Below are positions 1-11,692 of a DNA stretch of 64,000 nt, one piece after another (position 1 is the stretch's first letter; each line of letters begins with the position of its first letter). The stretch covers positions 20,022,365-20,086,364 of the forward strand of contig CM076648.1 of the NCBI GenBank assembly GCA_038496675.1. The letters are read 5' to 3'. Below the pieces are notes generated by a model. That model was not told where the DNA came from. It saw only the letters and a program-made list of their open reading frames with translations, and did not search any database. This DNA comes from Rachycentron canadum (lineage: Eukaryota; Chordata; Actinopteri; Carangiformes; Rachycentridae). Both the position numbers and the translations under genes were made by a program.

Positions 1-1507
1 GAGGAAAAGCTTGTGACTCTTTACAAAGAGCAGGTTGTCAAAGTCTACTCTGCTGCAACTTCTGGGGTGTATATTGTTTGACTTAATGATGTTTGATGAT
101 TGGAAAATTTGGCTGAGGTGATGATGTCATGAAAATATATTGAGAAGACATAACCACCTGGGAAGAACAGATGCACATAGTCCTCCAGTGTGATGTGTGT
201 ACATTATCTCCAGGTGCAAGAAAAATCAGACAAGTCTGTCTGAGGTGTAAGAAGGCAGCTTGTCACAAGAAATTTAGGGAGTGATATTATGATGGAGCTG
301 CATCCGTGAAGCCCTTATTATACGTAAATTACCTCTTTTACGCAGCAGGTTGTGCAAGAACAAAAGCAATGGTTTATTGAGGAGGAAAAAATCTCGGATG
401 GTTAGATGAGTCACCATTCACCCTGTTCTAAACCAGTGGTTGACTACATGTGTGTCACGCATGAAAAGAAATTTATTCGCCCAAGTGCTCATTTCCCACA
501 GTGAAGGCGTCTGTCAGGGCTGTTCTGGTGAGTGGTCCTGGCACGGTTTACATCCATTTGGTCCCTTCGCGGGCAGGTAAATGCCAAAACCTACGCCTGT
601 CAGAGTGATCACATTTCTTATGCTTTGGTGTCTCTGTCATGATGACCGGAGGAGTATTACAAGGTGAAAAGCACCAAATCCACAGGCCGTGACAGGTCTC
701 TGAGTTGTTTGCGGAGCATGAAAATCATGTTTACCACTCTGGCAGTAACGGTCATCAGTCTCAACCAAGCTGAGCCCTAGAGTTATACTACAAACACTGT
801 TTCTGACCACCTTTAAAGTTCAAATGGAACTGGAGCTACTTGTAAAAAAAAAAAAAAATGTGACATTTCTCTGTTGAGTTCCCAGTAGAGTCCAAAACTC
901 AGTGTAGCTCAGGTTGTGGCTCGAAGCCCTATTGAAACACCTAATGTCATGTGGGTTTAAATTTGACATAAGGAGAAAAAACAATTAAAGTGTAAATGAA
1001 AGGAAAGGAAAGGAAACCTGAAAATGAATTTTTAAGGGGCTGCATTTTTGCTTAGAGGATACAAAAGATATTTTACTACAAACTACAAGACAGCACCATA
1101 TAACTTGATATAAGACATTTTATTTCCCTAAATAACCATTTCCTGAGTTGTCAGACATTTGGAGGAAACACTAATCCTGATGTGTTACAGTCTCAAACAC
1201 TTTACCAGCGATTCAATCCACCATTTGACGACCCCCCCCACCACCACCACCACCACCACCAGCCCAGGATATAGGTGAAATATGGTGGGTAGGTTATGCT
1301 TATACATGCATGCAAATGTTGCGGTAACCAACTCAGTGACAGACCCTTTGTCGAACACCCAGACCGTGTCCTTCGTTTTACAGGCCGGTCGTGAAAATCT
1401 CCAGGTGTGAATATGACAGTGCACACTTGAGGACGAACCAGTTCAGGTTCAAGTGGAATGCTTTTGGCTGCAGCAGCAATTTCAGATGTGATGGCTGCTC
1501 CAAATGC

Positions 1508-1509
<2 letters not shown>
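1..1509. other. No gene seen (left edge)
   Basis: No supported coding exon on either strand. It holds an A-run near 845 and a C/CCA-rich tract at about 1230-1262. Short open frames here are low-complexity or unsupported. Confidence 0.5.

Positions 1510-1510
<1 letters not shown>

Positions 1511-1546
<36 letters not shown>
1511..1546. repeat. (TC)n microsatellite
   Basis: Near-perfect TC dinucleotide run of about 36 bases. A (GA)n tract lies about 300 bases downstream on the same strand, so the two are complementary and could pair. Confidence 0.95.
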
Positions 1547-1549
<3 letters not shown>

Positions 1550-1794
1550 ACCAACACACACAAGTATTTTCAGCATCAGGGCATTTTCAGCACCTCCCAC
1601 TGATGGACAGCTCCTATTCACATTTGTTTTAAATAAGTGCTGTTTTGCCAAAGCAACAACTGCAGGACTTGACAGTTTAAATTTTAAAAAATGTACCCTG
1701 TAGTGTTAAATCTGCCCAGGCTGTGGTAAGGAGAAATGACAACCTCATTTCTCCTCGAGGTGTATCACCCATGGGTGGCTTTGCTGGCTGTAGC

Positions 1795-1843
1795 TTTTTT
1801 TTTTTTTTTTTTTTGCAGACATATTGGGTCAACATGCAGAAGC

Positions 1844-1888
<45 letters not shown>
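1795..1888. repeat. Poly-T followed by (GA)n microsatellite
   Basis: A T-run (about 1795-1814) precedes a perfect GA tract at 1846-1888. The GA tract is the reverse complement of the (TC)n at 1511-1546. Confidence 0.95.
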
Positions 1889-1891
<3 letters not shown>

Positions 1892-2710
1892 GGGGAAATG
1901 TGCATGAGGTTGAGGATGAGCAGATTCTGTCATATAAAGCCTGACCTGAAGCTTTTTGCTTTGCCACATTCCAACTCAAAGCGCCCTTCCTGTGGGGGCC
2001 AGCCTGCCCACCTGGCCAATCCGGCGCTCTTTTTGCTGCAAACGTGTATGCTGAGGATACCTGAACTGAATTTGAATTACCATATGACGTAGGCCTTTTT
2101 CTAGCAGTAATGTCCTACTGGCAACAGGGACTACCACATACAGACCCATGCAGCCCCTACAAAGCGCTCAAACACACAATTTGTTGCACCAGCCATCACA
2201 CCACCAGCACCACCAGCGCACCCCCCCCCAACCACACACACACACGCACCTCCTCAACCCCTCTTTTCTGTTCCTATCTATCTTTATCTCTATCTTCATC
2301 TCTCTGTGGCTCACACACACACATCCAGAGACGCACACAAATCGCTCACACACGAAAGAGACAGCTATCATAACCCACCTATGGAGATGGGAAAAGGGAC
2401 GCAGACTATTCAAAAATACAAAAAGTGTCTTTCGTTACATGGAAGTCTGCGAGCCAGCCACAAATCACGGGTTAAATGGCGATGAGTAATGGGAATATAC
2501 AGCAGCACATCACGCCGACTCGCCTCCACCGGGCTGGGAACAGAATAAAATAATAAAAATACTCACGCATTTTCTCGAATAAATGAAATCGGGGATGAGA
2601 GCGGTGCAGGAAAAATCAGCAGGGCCCCGGTCCCCGTTTTCAAGATTTGCAGTGCGACCGAGGCACAAATCTCCATGTGAAAGGGATTGGAGGCTGCTGC
2701 AGTCCGCGTC

Positions 2711-2721
2711 CCCCTCTCTCC

Positions 2722-2754
<33 letters not shown>

Positions 2755-2762
2755 CCCCTCTC
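2711..2762. repeat. (CT)n pyrimidine tract
   Basis: CCCTCTCT and TC repeats form an uninterrupted pyrimidine tract of about 50 bases. Open frames crossing it read as Ser-Leu or Glu-Arg repeats and are not genes. Confidence 0.95.
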
Positions 2763-2993
2763 GATCACAAGTCAAGATGCTCGCCTGCGAAAAATGCCAA
2801 ACATTCAGGAAGAGTTGCGTGGATCTGCGGTGCGGCCACCATTCCCTCGGATGCGGTGAGCCGCCGACGGAGACCCTCAGAGGACCAGCAGTAGCCTCCT
2901 GGACTTGAAGATATTCCTCAGGACTGAGACGGTGGAAATCCTGCAGAGTTTATGATGGGGGGGATCAAGTCTGTGTATAAGCCCTTTCCACCA

Positions 2994-2995
<2 letters not shown>

Positions 2996-3032
<37 letters not shown>

Positions 3033-3042
3033 CCCCCCCCCC
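2996..3042. repeat. Poly-C tract running into a gap
   Basis: About 47 bases of C with a single G interruption, ending exactly at the run of N. The complementary strand could form G-quadruplexes, and such tracts often stall sequencing, which probably explains the gap. Confidence 0.95.
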
Positions 3043-3406
3043 NNNNNNNNNNNNNNNNNNNNNNNNNNNNNNNNNNNNNNNNNNNNNNNNNNNNNNNNNN
3101 NNNNNNNNNNNNNNNNNNNNNNNNNNNNNNNNNNNNNNNNNNNNNNNNNNNNNNNNNNNNNNNNNNNNNNNNNNNNNNNNNNNNNNNNNNNNNNNNNNNN
3201 NNNNNNNNNNNNNNNNNNNNNNNNNNNNNNNNNNNNNNNNNNNNNNNNNNNNNNNNNNNNNNNNNNNNNNNNNNNNNNNNNNNNNNNNNNNNNNNNNNNN
3301 NNNNNNNNNNNNNNNNNNNNNNNNNNNNNNNNNNNNNNNNNNNNNNNNNNNNNNNNNNNNNNNNNNNNNNNNNNNNNNNNNNNNNNNNNNNNNNNNNNNN
3401 NNNNNN
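3043..3406. other. Assembly gap (N)
   Basis: 364 undetermined bases. Translations running through it are meaningless. The right flank is A/C-rich low complexity up to about 3560. Confidence 1.
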
Positions 3407-4899
3407 CCACCAAAAAAAAATCCCCCTCCCCCCCAAAAAAAACAGTCACAGTCCTAAACTGACTCCCACCGGTGGTTTCCTCTTTCAAAAAAATAAATAA
3501 ATTAAATACAATTTTTTTTAAAAATTAAAAAAAATAATAATAATAATTTGACCCGGAAAAAAAAGAATAAATCAGAGTGGACTCTTTCTGTAGGATTTAG
3601 CAGTCTGGCTGTTTGTGGTGCCTTTGAAACAAACGGACGAGATTAATAGACAGACATGACAATTAACAATTACCTATTTACAGCATTGTTGATAAGGTCA
3701 GCGCAGAAAGAGGTGCAGAAGCGTCCTGGAAGGGGGGGAAAAAACCAAAAAACAAAAAAACCAAAAAAAAAAAACCTGAGAACGCCTATTGGATAAAATT
3801 AGGGATATCCGTCCCACTGCAACCATCACACGCGTCGCATCAGGACCAGCGGGTTGCCATAGTCTGCTCTAAAAGAAAATCGCAGAGCATATGGTTGGCT
3901 GTGCACTGGTTTCTACCAAGGTGAATGGGAACAATCCACGAGATGCTATATTTCCCCCAATCCGGTGTTATTGATTACAAAAGCGCCGCTGCTGCTGTTG
4001 TTTGTTGTTGTTGTTGTTTTTTTGTTTTTTTTTTTCAGTGTTAATTCCCCTGTCAGGGAGACTGTGTCCGATCCGGGCTGCGGCGGCGGCAGAATCCGTG
4101 TGTTGCAAACAGAGCGTGTTTCTGCCACCGGCTCCTAATGCTTCCCCCGCTCGCTGCAGTCCATGACTTGAATAGCGAGCACGTTGAAATCACGGTCTCC
4201 AGGCACAGATCTGCCACGCGCGCGTGTGCGAAGTCACGTGTGTGTGTGTGTGTCTAAGTGTAGGTAGGTGCGCGCCTCGTGTAGGCGTTCGTGTGTTCCT
4301 GTATTGCCCAGGGACCACTTTAAGTTTGCCCACTTTGGCTGCCTGTCCATCTGCCCATTTAAATCACTCAGCGGTCGTTAATTATCAGGGATCAATGGCA
4401 TTAATGCATAAAGCCCAGATCTGATGCCTTTCGCGTGTGTTTGTGTGTGCGTGCGTGGGTGCGCGAGCGTCCACGTGTGATTCAGTTGTTGATGAGGTAT
4501 GGTTGCCACCTACAGGCGTTAGTCTCTGGCCAGTCATCCAAAACGGACCATTTCCACAGTCTGCAGCCACAAATAAATCCACATCCAACACGTTCAACAT
4601 GTCGAGCTCTCCACGGCGAAAGCACAGACAGAACATGTGCATGAGTCCACCAGGCTAAAAAGGAGCCACTGAAGAAACACCGGTGAGCCCTTTGGCTTTC
4701 CGGGAACCCCGCATTATTTTCCCACCTCTTATTTTCAATGAGCATCTTTATGTGCAGCCAATTTATTCCCTTTACAAACCGAAGCAAGCCAAAGTTACCT
4801 AGGCAACCTTTGCGTGGCTGAAACGTGCTCAGTGACTAACTTCACTGGTGATGGTCATGTGAAGGGAGAACTTCATGCACTGCGGAGACGGGTGTGCGT

Positions 4900-7800
4900 G
4901 GCAGACGGGTTGGCACTGTGGGTGAGGAGGTTTAGTGACTCGCAGAGCTGCAGATAGGCAAGTGAGGGCGCATTCATTTGATCTGAGACGAACAGCCTGT
5001 CTCATTAGATGACATAATGGGCCGCAAGTCAGCTACGTGACAGAGAGGCTCCTGGCCACCGAGGCCCTGCTGCTGAATGAGACTGAGTGAGATGGAGAGA
5101 GAGAACAAAGATGAATATAAATCAGTTATAAAGCCAATGTATTACACGCTGTTTTGAAAAAACTAAATCGAATGAGAGCTGAGGAGGAGCCTATTAAGTG
5201 CATAAGTAATTACAAAAAATCTGAATAAATTGTTATGGAAACGTGAAACAACCACCTCCATGCAGGGCGTGAGGGGTCACTGAATTATTTGAGTATGACT
5301 CATATGTCACCAGAAGAACGCCAATGGGGGATTTTTGACCAACGTGAACTCTTCATCACCATAATCAAAGCACCAAATGAGGGAAATGGGGCTGCAACTA
5401 ATGATTAGGTTCATTATCAAGTAATATGACAACATTCTTGGCTAATCACAGTCCAAACCAGACTCTGAATTGGATTTTAGAAAACCAAAAAATGTTCTTA
5501 CGAGTCAGAACAGGAGAATTTCTGCTTAAATAAGACAAGAGTCTACAGCTTTGCTATAATGGCTCCGTCAGGTCGTGAAGGAAAATCACACTGGGAGATA
5601 AACCGAAGTGCTGGGACAAATTGAAATTTTGACTCAATCGTGGTGCTAGATGAGAAGTCGGGGGGTCATCAAAGTCAGTAGGAGTCATCTTAACTCTCTT
5701 CACCAACTTTCATGACCATCCCTCCCGCAGCAGTCGACATGTTTTAATGTGGTGGACTGACCAGACAACATGATCAGACACTGCCATCCCTCGAGCTTCA
5801 AAGCTAGTGTGGGAAAAACATATATAAATAATTACAAGGTAGCAGCTTAATGATTTTGCTCTTGCTGCCTTTTGTAAGAATGGAGATCCAGAGTCATGTA
5901 GAGTCTATACCAGTTAAGCAGCTGTGGCCCAACACATTACTACCACACTTGTTGTATTTTCCCACAATTCGTCATTTGTCGATCTGTGTATGCTACAATT
6001 GTGTTGTATAGGTTGCTGCCTAACAATAGCTAATTGCTATCTAACATAAAATAGCTGGGAGCAGCCATATTTATTTGCTGTATAAAGTTTTATAGACACC
6101 TGAGATGAAAAAGTGTGAGGATTATAAGAAATTAAATCCCAGGAAATGATATTTGAGAATCAGAATCAAAATACTTTATTAATCCGCAAGGGAAATTTGA
6201 GTTAATAAAAGTCCGAACCTCAATCTAAGGACAAACACTAAAACTCTGTCCTTGTGCTTTTACTTGTCATTGTTAAAACTCTGCTAACAGACGTCAGTAG
6301 AGAACAAAACACATAACCTTGCATGACGTGGCAAAATGAGTAATACGGTTTTAATCTGATGGACAAAATACAAAATGTGACAGAAGTTCTTCACTCCCCC
6401 TTTTTAAGTTAATATTCATCCAACTTTAGTAGCTCACATTGAAAACAGTTTGCAAACTCTCATTTTAGTTCTTTTTCTACATCTGTGAAAGTCAGAATTT
6501 TCCTCCTTTTATACATAATTAAAAGAGGAGCTTGTCAAAACACAAGCCAATTTCACATAGATTAAATACAGTGCATCCTGGTCCGGGAAAAGCTACACGA
6601 GTGGAAATCTCATCTGAGAGAAATTTCTTCACCTCAGATAAAGTCAGATCCAGGTGCACAAAGCTGGACCTCTGTGGGTTTCTCATTACCTATACTGACG
6701 CATAATTGGGCTTTATTTGAATGTCATTTTTCATACGCAGCACTAATATTAATGTGGTAACAGTTATATAACTGCAAGAGACTTTCACAGTCTCCACCAC
6801 AAACACCAGAGATACACTTGATATATTTTCTGTCATCAGCATTTTATTCATGCTTTGATGAAGTATGAATTTTAATTTGTAGAGATCCTCCTGAGCAGGA
6901 AAAAAAAAAAAAAATTAAAAATAAAAGTGCGGGGAACAAGGGGAGGTTGTACACACCCTGTGTTGCTGTAAATGAAAAGCCTCAGCAGATCTGCACAGTC
7001 AAATCAATGTCAGCCGCACGCTGCTTCGACAATGTACTCCCTCATTATAGGCTTTTTCATACAAGGACAATATAAATATACTGTTTGTCTTATTTAGCCC
7101 TATTTGAATCCATGCAACAGTAATGCTCAGTGTCAATGCCAAGGATTTCCAGCCCACAGATGACTTCCGCGTGGTAAATCAGCACAGAGTTTGAAGCGTA
7201 TTTGACAGCTCGACAGCCTCCATTACTTATATGTTCGAGTTGGAAATAGTTTGGATCACGCTCGAGTTCCTGTGCATTTTTCTACAGGATTCATCAAGCG
7301 TGAATGTTGTGTGATTAATCGAGTCTTGATGCATATTAATAGCATTTTTGTCAGGATTAATTTTAGTTCACGGAGATGGACAGAAGGACTGACAGACTGA
7401 CAGACAGCTTTTATACAGGCAGACAAATGAGGCTGTGCCCAGCTTCCCTTTGGTCCTTTAAATGCGACAACACAGCCAGATGGATTCGAACTTGCAAGCG
7501 TTCTTAACAAAGAGTTCTCACATGATCACGAAAAAGCACAACTTTTTTTTCTTCTTTTTTTTTTTTCTCATCTTCACTGAGCTTCAGATAGTTTTCATAT
7601 AACTGGCTGAGATGTGATAAAAATGAGAAAAGAATATTGAAAATTTAAAACAGCTTTATGCTTCATTCGGTCTTCTGGGAGGAAGAAGGTTCCTTTCACT
7701 GACTTATTTAGACATTTTGGCTTTAAAGTCTGTCAAACAAATTGAGGGACACAGATGGGGGGAAGCTCTGCAAAAGTGTTTAACAAATTATGGGCAGAGA

Positions 7801-8060
7801 TGGCGCCGGTTGGTTCTTTTTTATCCCTCATTTTGGTCAGTTGCCACTTCTCTGTCAAAATAGTTTTGGCCTTTATATTTCTTTCTTTCTGTGAGACATT
7901 TTCTTTTCCATCTTCCCTTCTTTTCTCTCTCCTTCCATCAGCCTGTTGGGATTGTTGGATCGGCTGCTGTGGTAGCACATGTCCCAGACTGCTTTCTGGG
8001 ACAAACTTCAAGAAGCTGGGTAAAAAAGCTTGGAAAAAAGATGGAAGGGGGAAAAATATG
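4900..8060. other. No gene seen
   Basis: AT-rich non-coding sequence with an A-run near 6900 and T-runs near 7540-7570. Apart from the short repeat fragment at 6156-6201, nothing is recognisable. Open frames of 60-110 codons here have no family resemblance and no exon-like borders. Confidence 0.5.
6156..6201 (+). repeat. Fish dispersed-repeat fragment (AATCAGAATC...TTTATTAATCC type)
   Basis: The words AATCAGAATCAAAATACTTT and TTATTAATCC followed by AAGGGAAATT match the widespread fish repeat tail I know as 'AGAATCAGAATACTTTATTAATCCC'. Only this short piece is present. The element class is not certain. Confidence 0.6.
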
Positions 8061-8065
8061 GTGGG

Positions 8066-8093
8066 GAGAGAGAGAGAGAGATAGAGAGAGAGA
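8066..8093. repeat. (GA)n microsatellite
   Basis: GA repeat with one GATA interruption, inside a longer purine-rich stretch (about 8040-8108). Confidence 0.9.
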
Positions 8094-8799
8094 AGGAAAG
8101 AGAGAGGATCCTCTAGCACTACGGCACCTCTTCAATTATTCAAATGGCCGCTGTCCCTCTGCACTTGTTCTCTCTGCTTGGTTTGAATATTAAAATGGCT
8201 GCCCCCAAAGAGACAGATATCCAGATGATGAAGCCCACGCAGAGAGCAAAGGCTGAGTGTGCTTGACTCCCTGCATCCCCACCACAGCAGTCGATGAACG
8301 AGAGACGATCTGTGCAGCTGACTGCATGACTTTGAAGAGGGAAGTATTCCTGTCATGTTTGGCCTAAATTCCATGAAAGACAGGCTGAGGGACTGCATTA
8401 TTAGCATCAAGTAGAGCATGTTGTACCTGTATCCCAACAGACAGGAGATGACGCTTCCTCTCACGAGTGCACAGGGGAGTGGGAACAGAGGTCCCGATCC
8501 TCACTTTGCGAGCTTTGATCCTGGTCACCAGAGTCTGAGGAGATTTTGTGACATGATCAATGAACTGAGAGATTATGCTCCCAGTCATGCGCAACATGGA
8601 TCGGACATCACCTGCCTTATATAAAATTTGCTTAGATTCACGTTACATTTCTTTGGTTAGATTTTGCTCATACTAGATAAAAAAAAAAAAAATCTTTGGT
8701 TAGAGTGCAGAAATACTTGTCATGAGATGGAATGAGGCTGCAGAGAGCTCAGGGCTAGCCAGCCCTCCAGCCTCGTTGTTCAGGTTGGAGTGTCTCCTG

Positions 8800-9150
8800 A
8801 AATAGAGCCCCTTACGGTGGAAGGTAGATGGGACCTTGGTTGTCATGGTTACAGTAATAAACACATAGACTGTACAGAGTGTGGCGTGCTTCCCTCTGTG
8901 GCTCATGGTCCTGGCTTGACTTCAGGAACAAAATTTTGTGATTTGGGTTAAAATAAATCCGTCCACCCCAACCTCCTCCTGACTGCATCAACTTACGTTT
9001 CTCTTTGCTCCTGTCATAGTTACTGTGACCTCTAGATGTCGCCTAGCAACAAAACGTAACTATGGTTCATAACAAGCTGTTGCTCAAATGACCTATGGGC
9101 TTATTTTTTTACAAGTACTCTTCAGAGGACGTCTCTTCAGGACAGTAATA
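8800..9150 (+). repeat. Dispersed repeat, copy 1 of a pair
   Basis: Shares ordered words with 17850-18310 in the same orientation: TTGTCATGGTTACA followed by ATAA, then TTTTGGTTAAAATAA-like sequence, then a run ending GCCTAGCAACAAAACGTAAC, then ATGGGCT followed by TTTTTACA. Spacing is broadly kept, so both descend from one interspersed element of roughly 350-500 bases. Family unknown; no open frame. Confidence 0.7.
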
Positions 9151-9152
9151 GA

Positions 9153-9905
9153 GGTATTCAGATCTTTTACTTTAGTAAACGTTACCATGGCAGAAGAGCT
9201 TAGAAAAGTACAGATAAACATAAAAGTGAAATCCAACATTATGCAGCTGCAAGGTCTCTGTCCATGTTATATTATTACATAACCAATGACATGATCGGAT
9301 TGTTATTACTGGTACATTATTCTGTATGTTGTTGCAAGTGGAGGTGAGGCAACTATTTCTAATTTTTAATAGCCTGTGGTGCAGTGGTTAGCACAGTCGG
9401 CACACAGCAAAGAGAGTGCTGGGTTTGAAACTGCTGGTGCTTCTGTGTGGAGTTTGATGTTCTCCCTGTGCCTGTGTGGGTTTCCTCCGGATACTCCGGC
9501 TTCCTCCCACAGTCCAAAGATATGTAGGTTAATTGGCAACTCTAAATTGCCCGTGGGTGTGAATGTGAGTGCAAATTGTTTGTCTCTATATGTCCTGTGA
9601 TTGACAGACAACCTGTCCAGTACCCCACCCTCACCCAGTGTCAGATGGGATTGGCTCCAGCCCCTTTGTGACCCTAAAAGGATAAGAGGTACAGGTAATG
9701 AACAAAATAATGAATGAACCACCAGCAATACCTCATATTTCATTAAGATTTTGTATATGGTCTGCAAAACCTGTAACATCTATTCAGTAAACATGTAATG
9801 TCTGTTAAATGAACCTGTAACATCTGTGGATTAATAAAAGTAAACTACCTGAAAATTTTTCTTAAGTTCAGTACTTGAGCAAATGTGCTTGGTTACATTA
9901 TACTA
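9153..9905 (+). mobile_element. Non-autonomous fish element split by a SINE-like insertion
   Basis: The left part reads GTATTCAGATCTTTTACTTT and continues with AAGTGGAGGTGAGGC near 9340. The right part ends TTAAGTTCAGTACTTGAGCA followed by AATGTGCTTGGTTACAT. Both halves match, from memory, a common fish MITE-like repeat ('ATTCAGATCCTTTACTTAAG ... AGTACTTGAGTAAATGTACT'). The SINE-like unit at about 9366-9716 sits between them, so it inserted later. No coding capacity. Confidence 0.55.
9366..9716 (+). mobile_element. tRNA-derived SINE-like element, full-length copy
   Basis: Begins with a box-A-like GTGGTGCAGTGGTTAGCAC and has a degenerate box B (GGGTTTGAAACT). It then shows the body typical of this fish family: GTGTGGAGTTTGATGTTCTC, GTTTCCTCCGGATACTCCGG, CTTCCTCCCACAGTCCAAAG, ATTGGCAACTCTAAATTGCC, GATTGGCTCCAGCCCC and a GGATAAG end. 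RNA polymerase III origin is inferred from the boxes. No open reading frame function. Confidence 0.75.
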
Positions 9906-10850
9906 GCACATAATACTAATAAGCTAGGTTAAGTGGTTTGATCCCTGCCTTCCCTGTACTATATGTCCAAGTTGCCTTGGGCAAGACATTTTTCCACGTA
10001 TTGAACGCTTTGCCAAATGAATGTGATAAGCTGAAGTGCGCTTGGAGCTTCTGTCTTGCTCCTCCTTTCAAAGGAACAAGACAAAATTAAGTGATTTAAA
10101 AGAGTGTCTTATTTTCTCACTACATGCCTCCAGAATATCTTCAGTTCTCTGTGGCACTGATTCAACAAGTCTGTGGTGTTTTGATGATGGTGATAGGTGC
10201 GTTAGGTTCTGGTGAGTTTGAAGGCAATGTTCATACTCCATACCACTTGTGCCCTGTATGGAAGCTTTATGTCTCCTGACTCATTTATTCAGGGTTTTCA
10301 TTTAACTTTTCCACTTATCTATTAATAAGTCTTACTGCCCTAATTTATTAGTGCATGTGATTCAGTAGAATCCCTTCTCTGGAGAGCCCTCAAGACATTT
10401 TCATTTATTTTATATTTTGATTTTTTATTTTATTTTATTTTTTTTTTAGTATTCAGTGATCACTGTGAGTAGCGTAGGAGGATGAACCTTAATGGACCGT
10501 GTTTCCTCTCATTACAGCAGTTCCAGATAATTGAAGTGGCATTTCTGTGTATGCATATTACTCTAAAGCCCCTTTGTGGATTAAAGAAAAAAAAAAAACT
10601 CTGCTGGTGCAATGGCTTTGAACGCTGTACATGTTTCCACACTGAAGTGAATAGAAAAGAGACAGTTTCAGATTCACTTCTCGCCTCAACAGGACCACTT
10701 CCTGTTTTAATGTCAATCCAAAATCTTTTATAAGCATTTTTGTTTTTCCGCAGGATCCAAATCAGTTTGTGTGGCGTTAGTATGTGGTCAGTCTGTATGC
10801 TTGACAACTATATCTATACATCTGCCGTTCTCTTGAAGTCTTAAAACTGG
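9906..10850. other. No gene seen
   Basis: AT-rich sequence with a T-rich run at about 10425-10448 and an A-run near 10590. The overlapping open frames near 10.46-10.8 kb on both strands lack exon borders or recognisable motifs. Confidence 0.5.
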
Positions 10851-10852
10851 GC

Positions 10853-11692
10853 TGCCGGGGCTGAACAATATGCAAAAAATATCACATTGTGATTGTTTTG
10901 ACAGATACAGTGTTTGCAATATGAGTCACGGTTTTAGTAGGAATAGTAATTTTTGAAATTCACAGATTTTCATTGATTTTTGCTGGAGTCTGCACCAAAC
11001 CAATATGTTCCTTTCATAGGCTGTAAATAAAAATAGATGTAGTCTCTGGGTCTGAAAAGTGAAGCCAATGATGAAGTGACTTTTCTATCTACTACTTCTG
11101 TTCTATCTACTATTGTATCTACCCTACTTCTCACTTGATTTATTACCTCAGTAAACATTTTCCTAATGAGTTTATGGTCTCAGTCTCTGGTTTCCAGTCC
11201 TCTTCAATACAGCATGATGTTCATTTTTTAAATGATGGTCCCATTTAGAGGAAAATGGATGATAAAGCAGGACATGCATGAGGGTGTGTCTACTGTGTGA
11301 TTGACGGACTGTACCACACTTGGTGATCTGCCTGACAGTCAGGATGGAGAACTAAGCAGGTCAGATCCACCCCTCACTCCTCCTCAACTCCACCCTCTCC
11401 TACAAATATGGTTTCTTCTGGTTTCAAAAAACCAATATGGCGGCAGCTGAATTGCAAACTCAAGGCTTCAAAACACTTCACAAACCAATGGATGGCTGCC
11501 ACTTGGTTAACTTACGCCTGTAGAATGTGATTGTAGCAGCAGAATGTATTTATATTATACACAGAAAATGTATGTCATCATACATTTAACCTTATAAAAG
11601 AATTGCAGCTCCTCCTATTTGGATATTGCCCTTGGCCATATTGCAATTTCAGTAATATTTCAGTTAATTGTGCAGTCCCAAATACTAATAAC
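10853..11692. mobile_element. Putative DNA-transposon remnant with GGGCTGMACAAT-type ends
   Basis: The left end reads GGGGCTGAACAATATGC followed by AATATCACATTGTGATTG. The right end, read on the minus strand, is GGGACTGCACAATTAACTGA followed by AATATTACTGAAATTGCAATATGG. The ends are inverted copies of one motif about 0.84 kb apart, which suggests a non-autonomous terminal-inverted-repeat element. A further copy of the right-end motif lies at 23336 in forward orientation. No transposase frame. Confidence 0.5.

Larger units (their letters stand above)
2450..4900. promoter_or_regulatory. Possible CpG-rich promoter region, target unknown
   Basis: By eye this stretch has more CpG and G+C than the AT-rich sequence around it, for example at 2620-2900, 3960-4130 and 4140-4520, with a CACGTG E-box near 4234. 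No first exon with a convincing start and splice donor could be tied to it on either strand, so the call rests on composition only. It could be the 5' end of a gene transcribed leftwards out of the window, or simply a microsatellite-rich island. Confidence 0.25.

Noticed and set aside
2687..2908. Frame with ACEKCQTFRKSCVDLRCGHH, which looks zinc-finger-like
   Set aside because: It follows a CT-repeat translation, has no recognisable finger spacing over a domain length and no clear donor. Chance cysteine-rich frame in GC-rich sequence.
1202..3500. Long open frames rich in Ser-Leu, Arg-Glu, Gly or Pro on both strands around the microsatellites and the gap
   Set aside because: They are translations of dinucleotide repeats, poly-C and undetermined bases. 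They have no non-repetitive domain and no splice borders.
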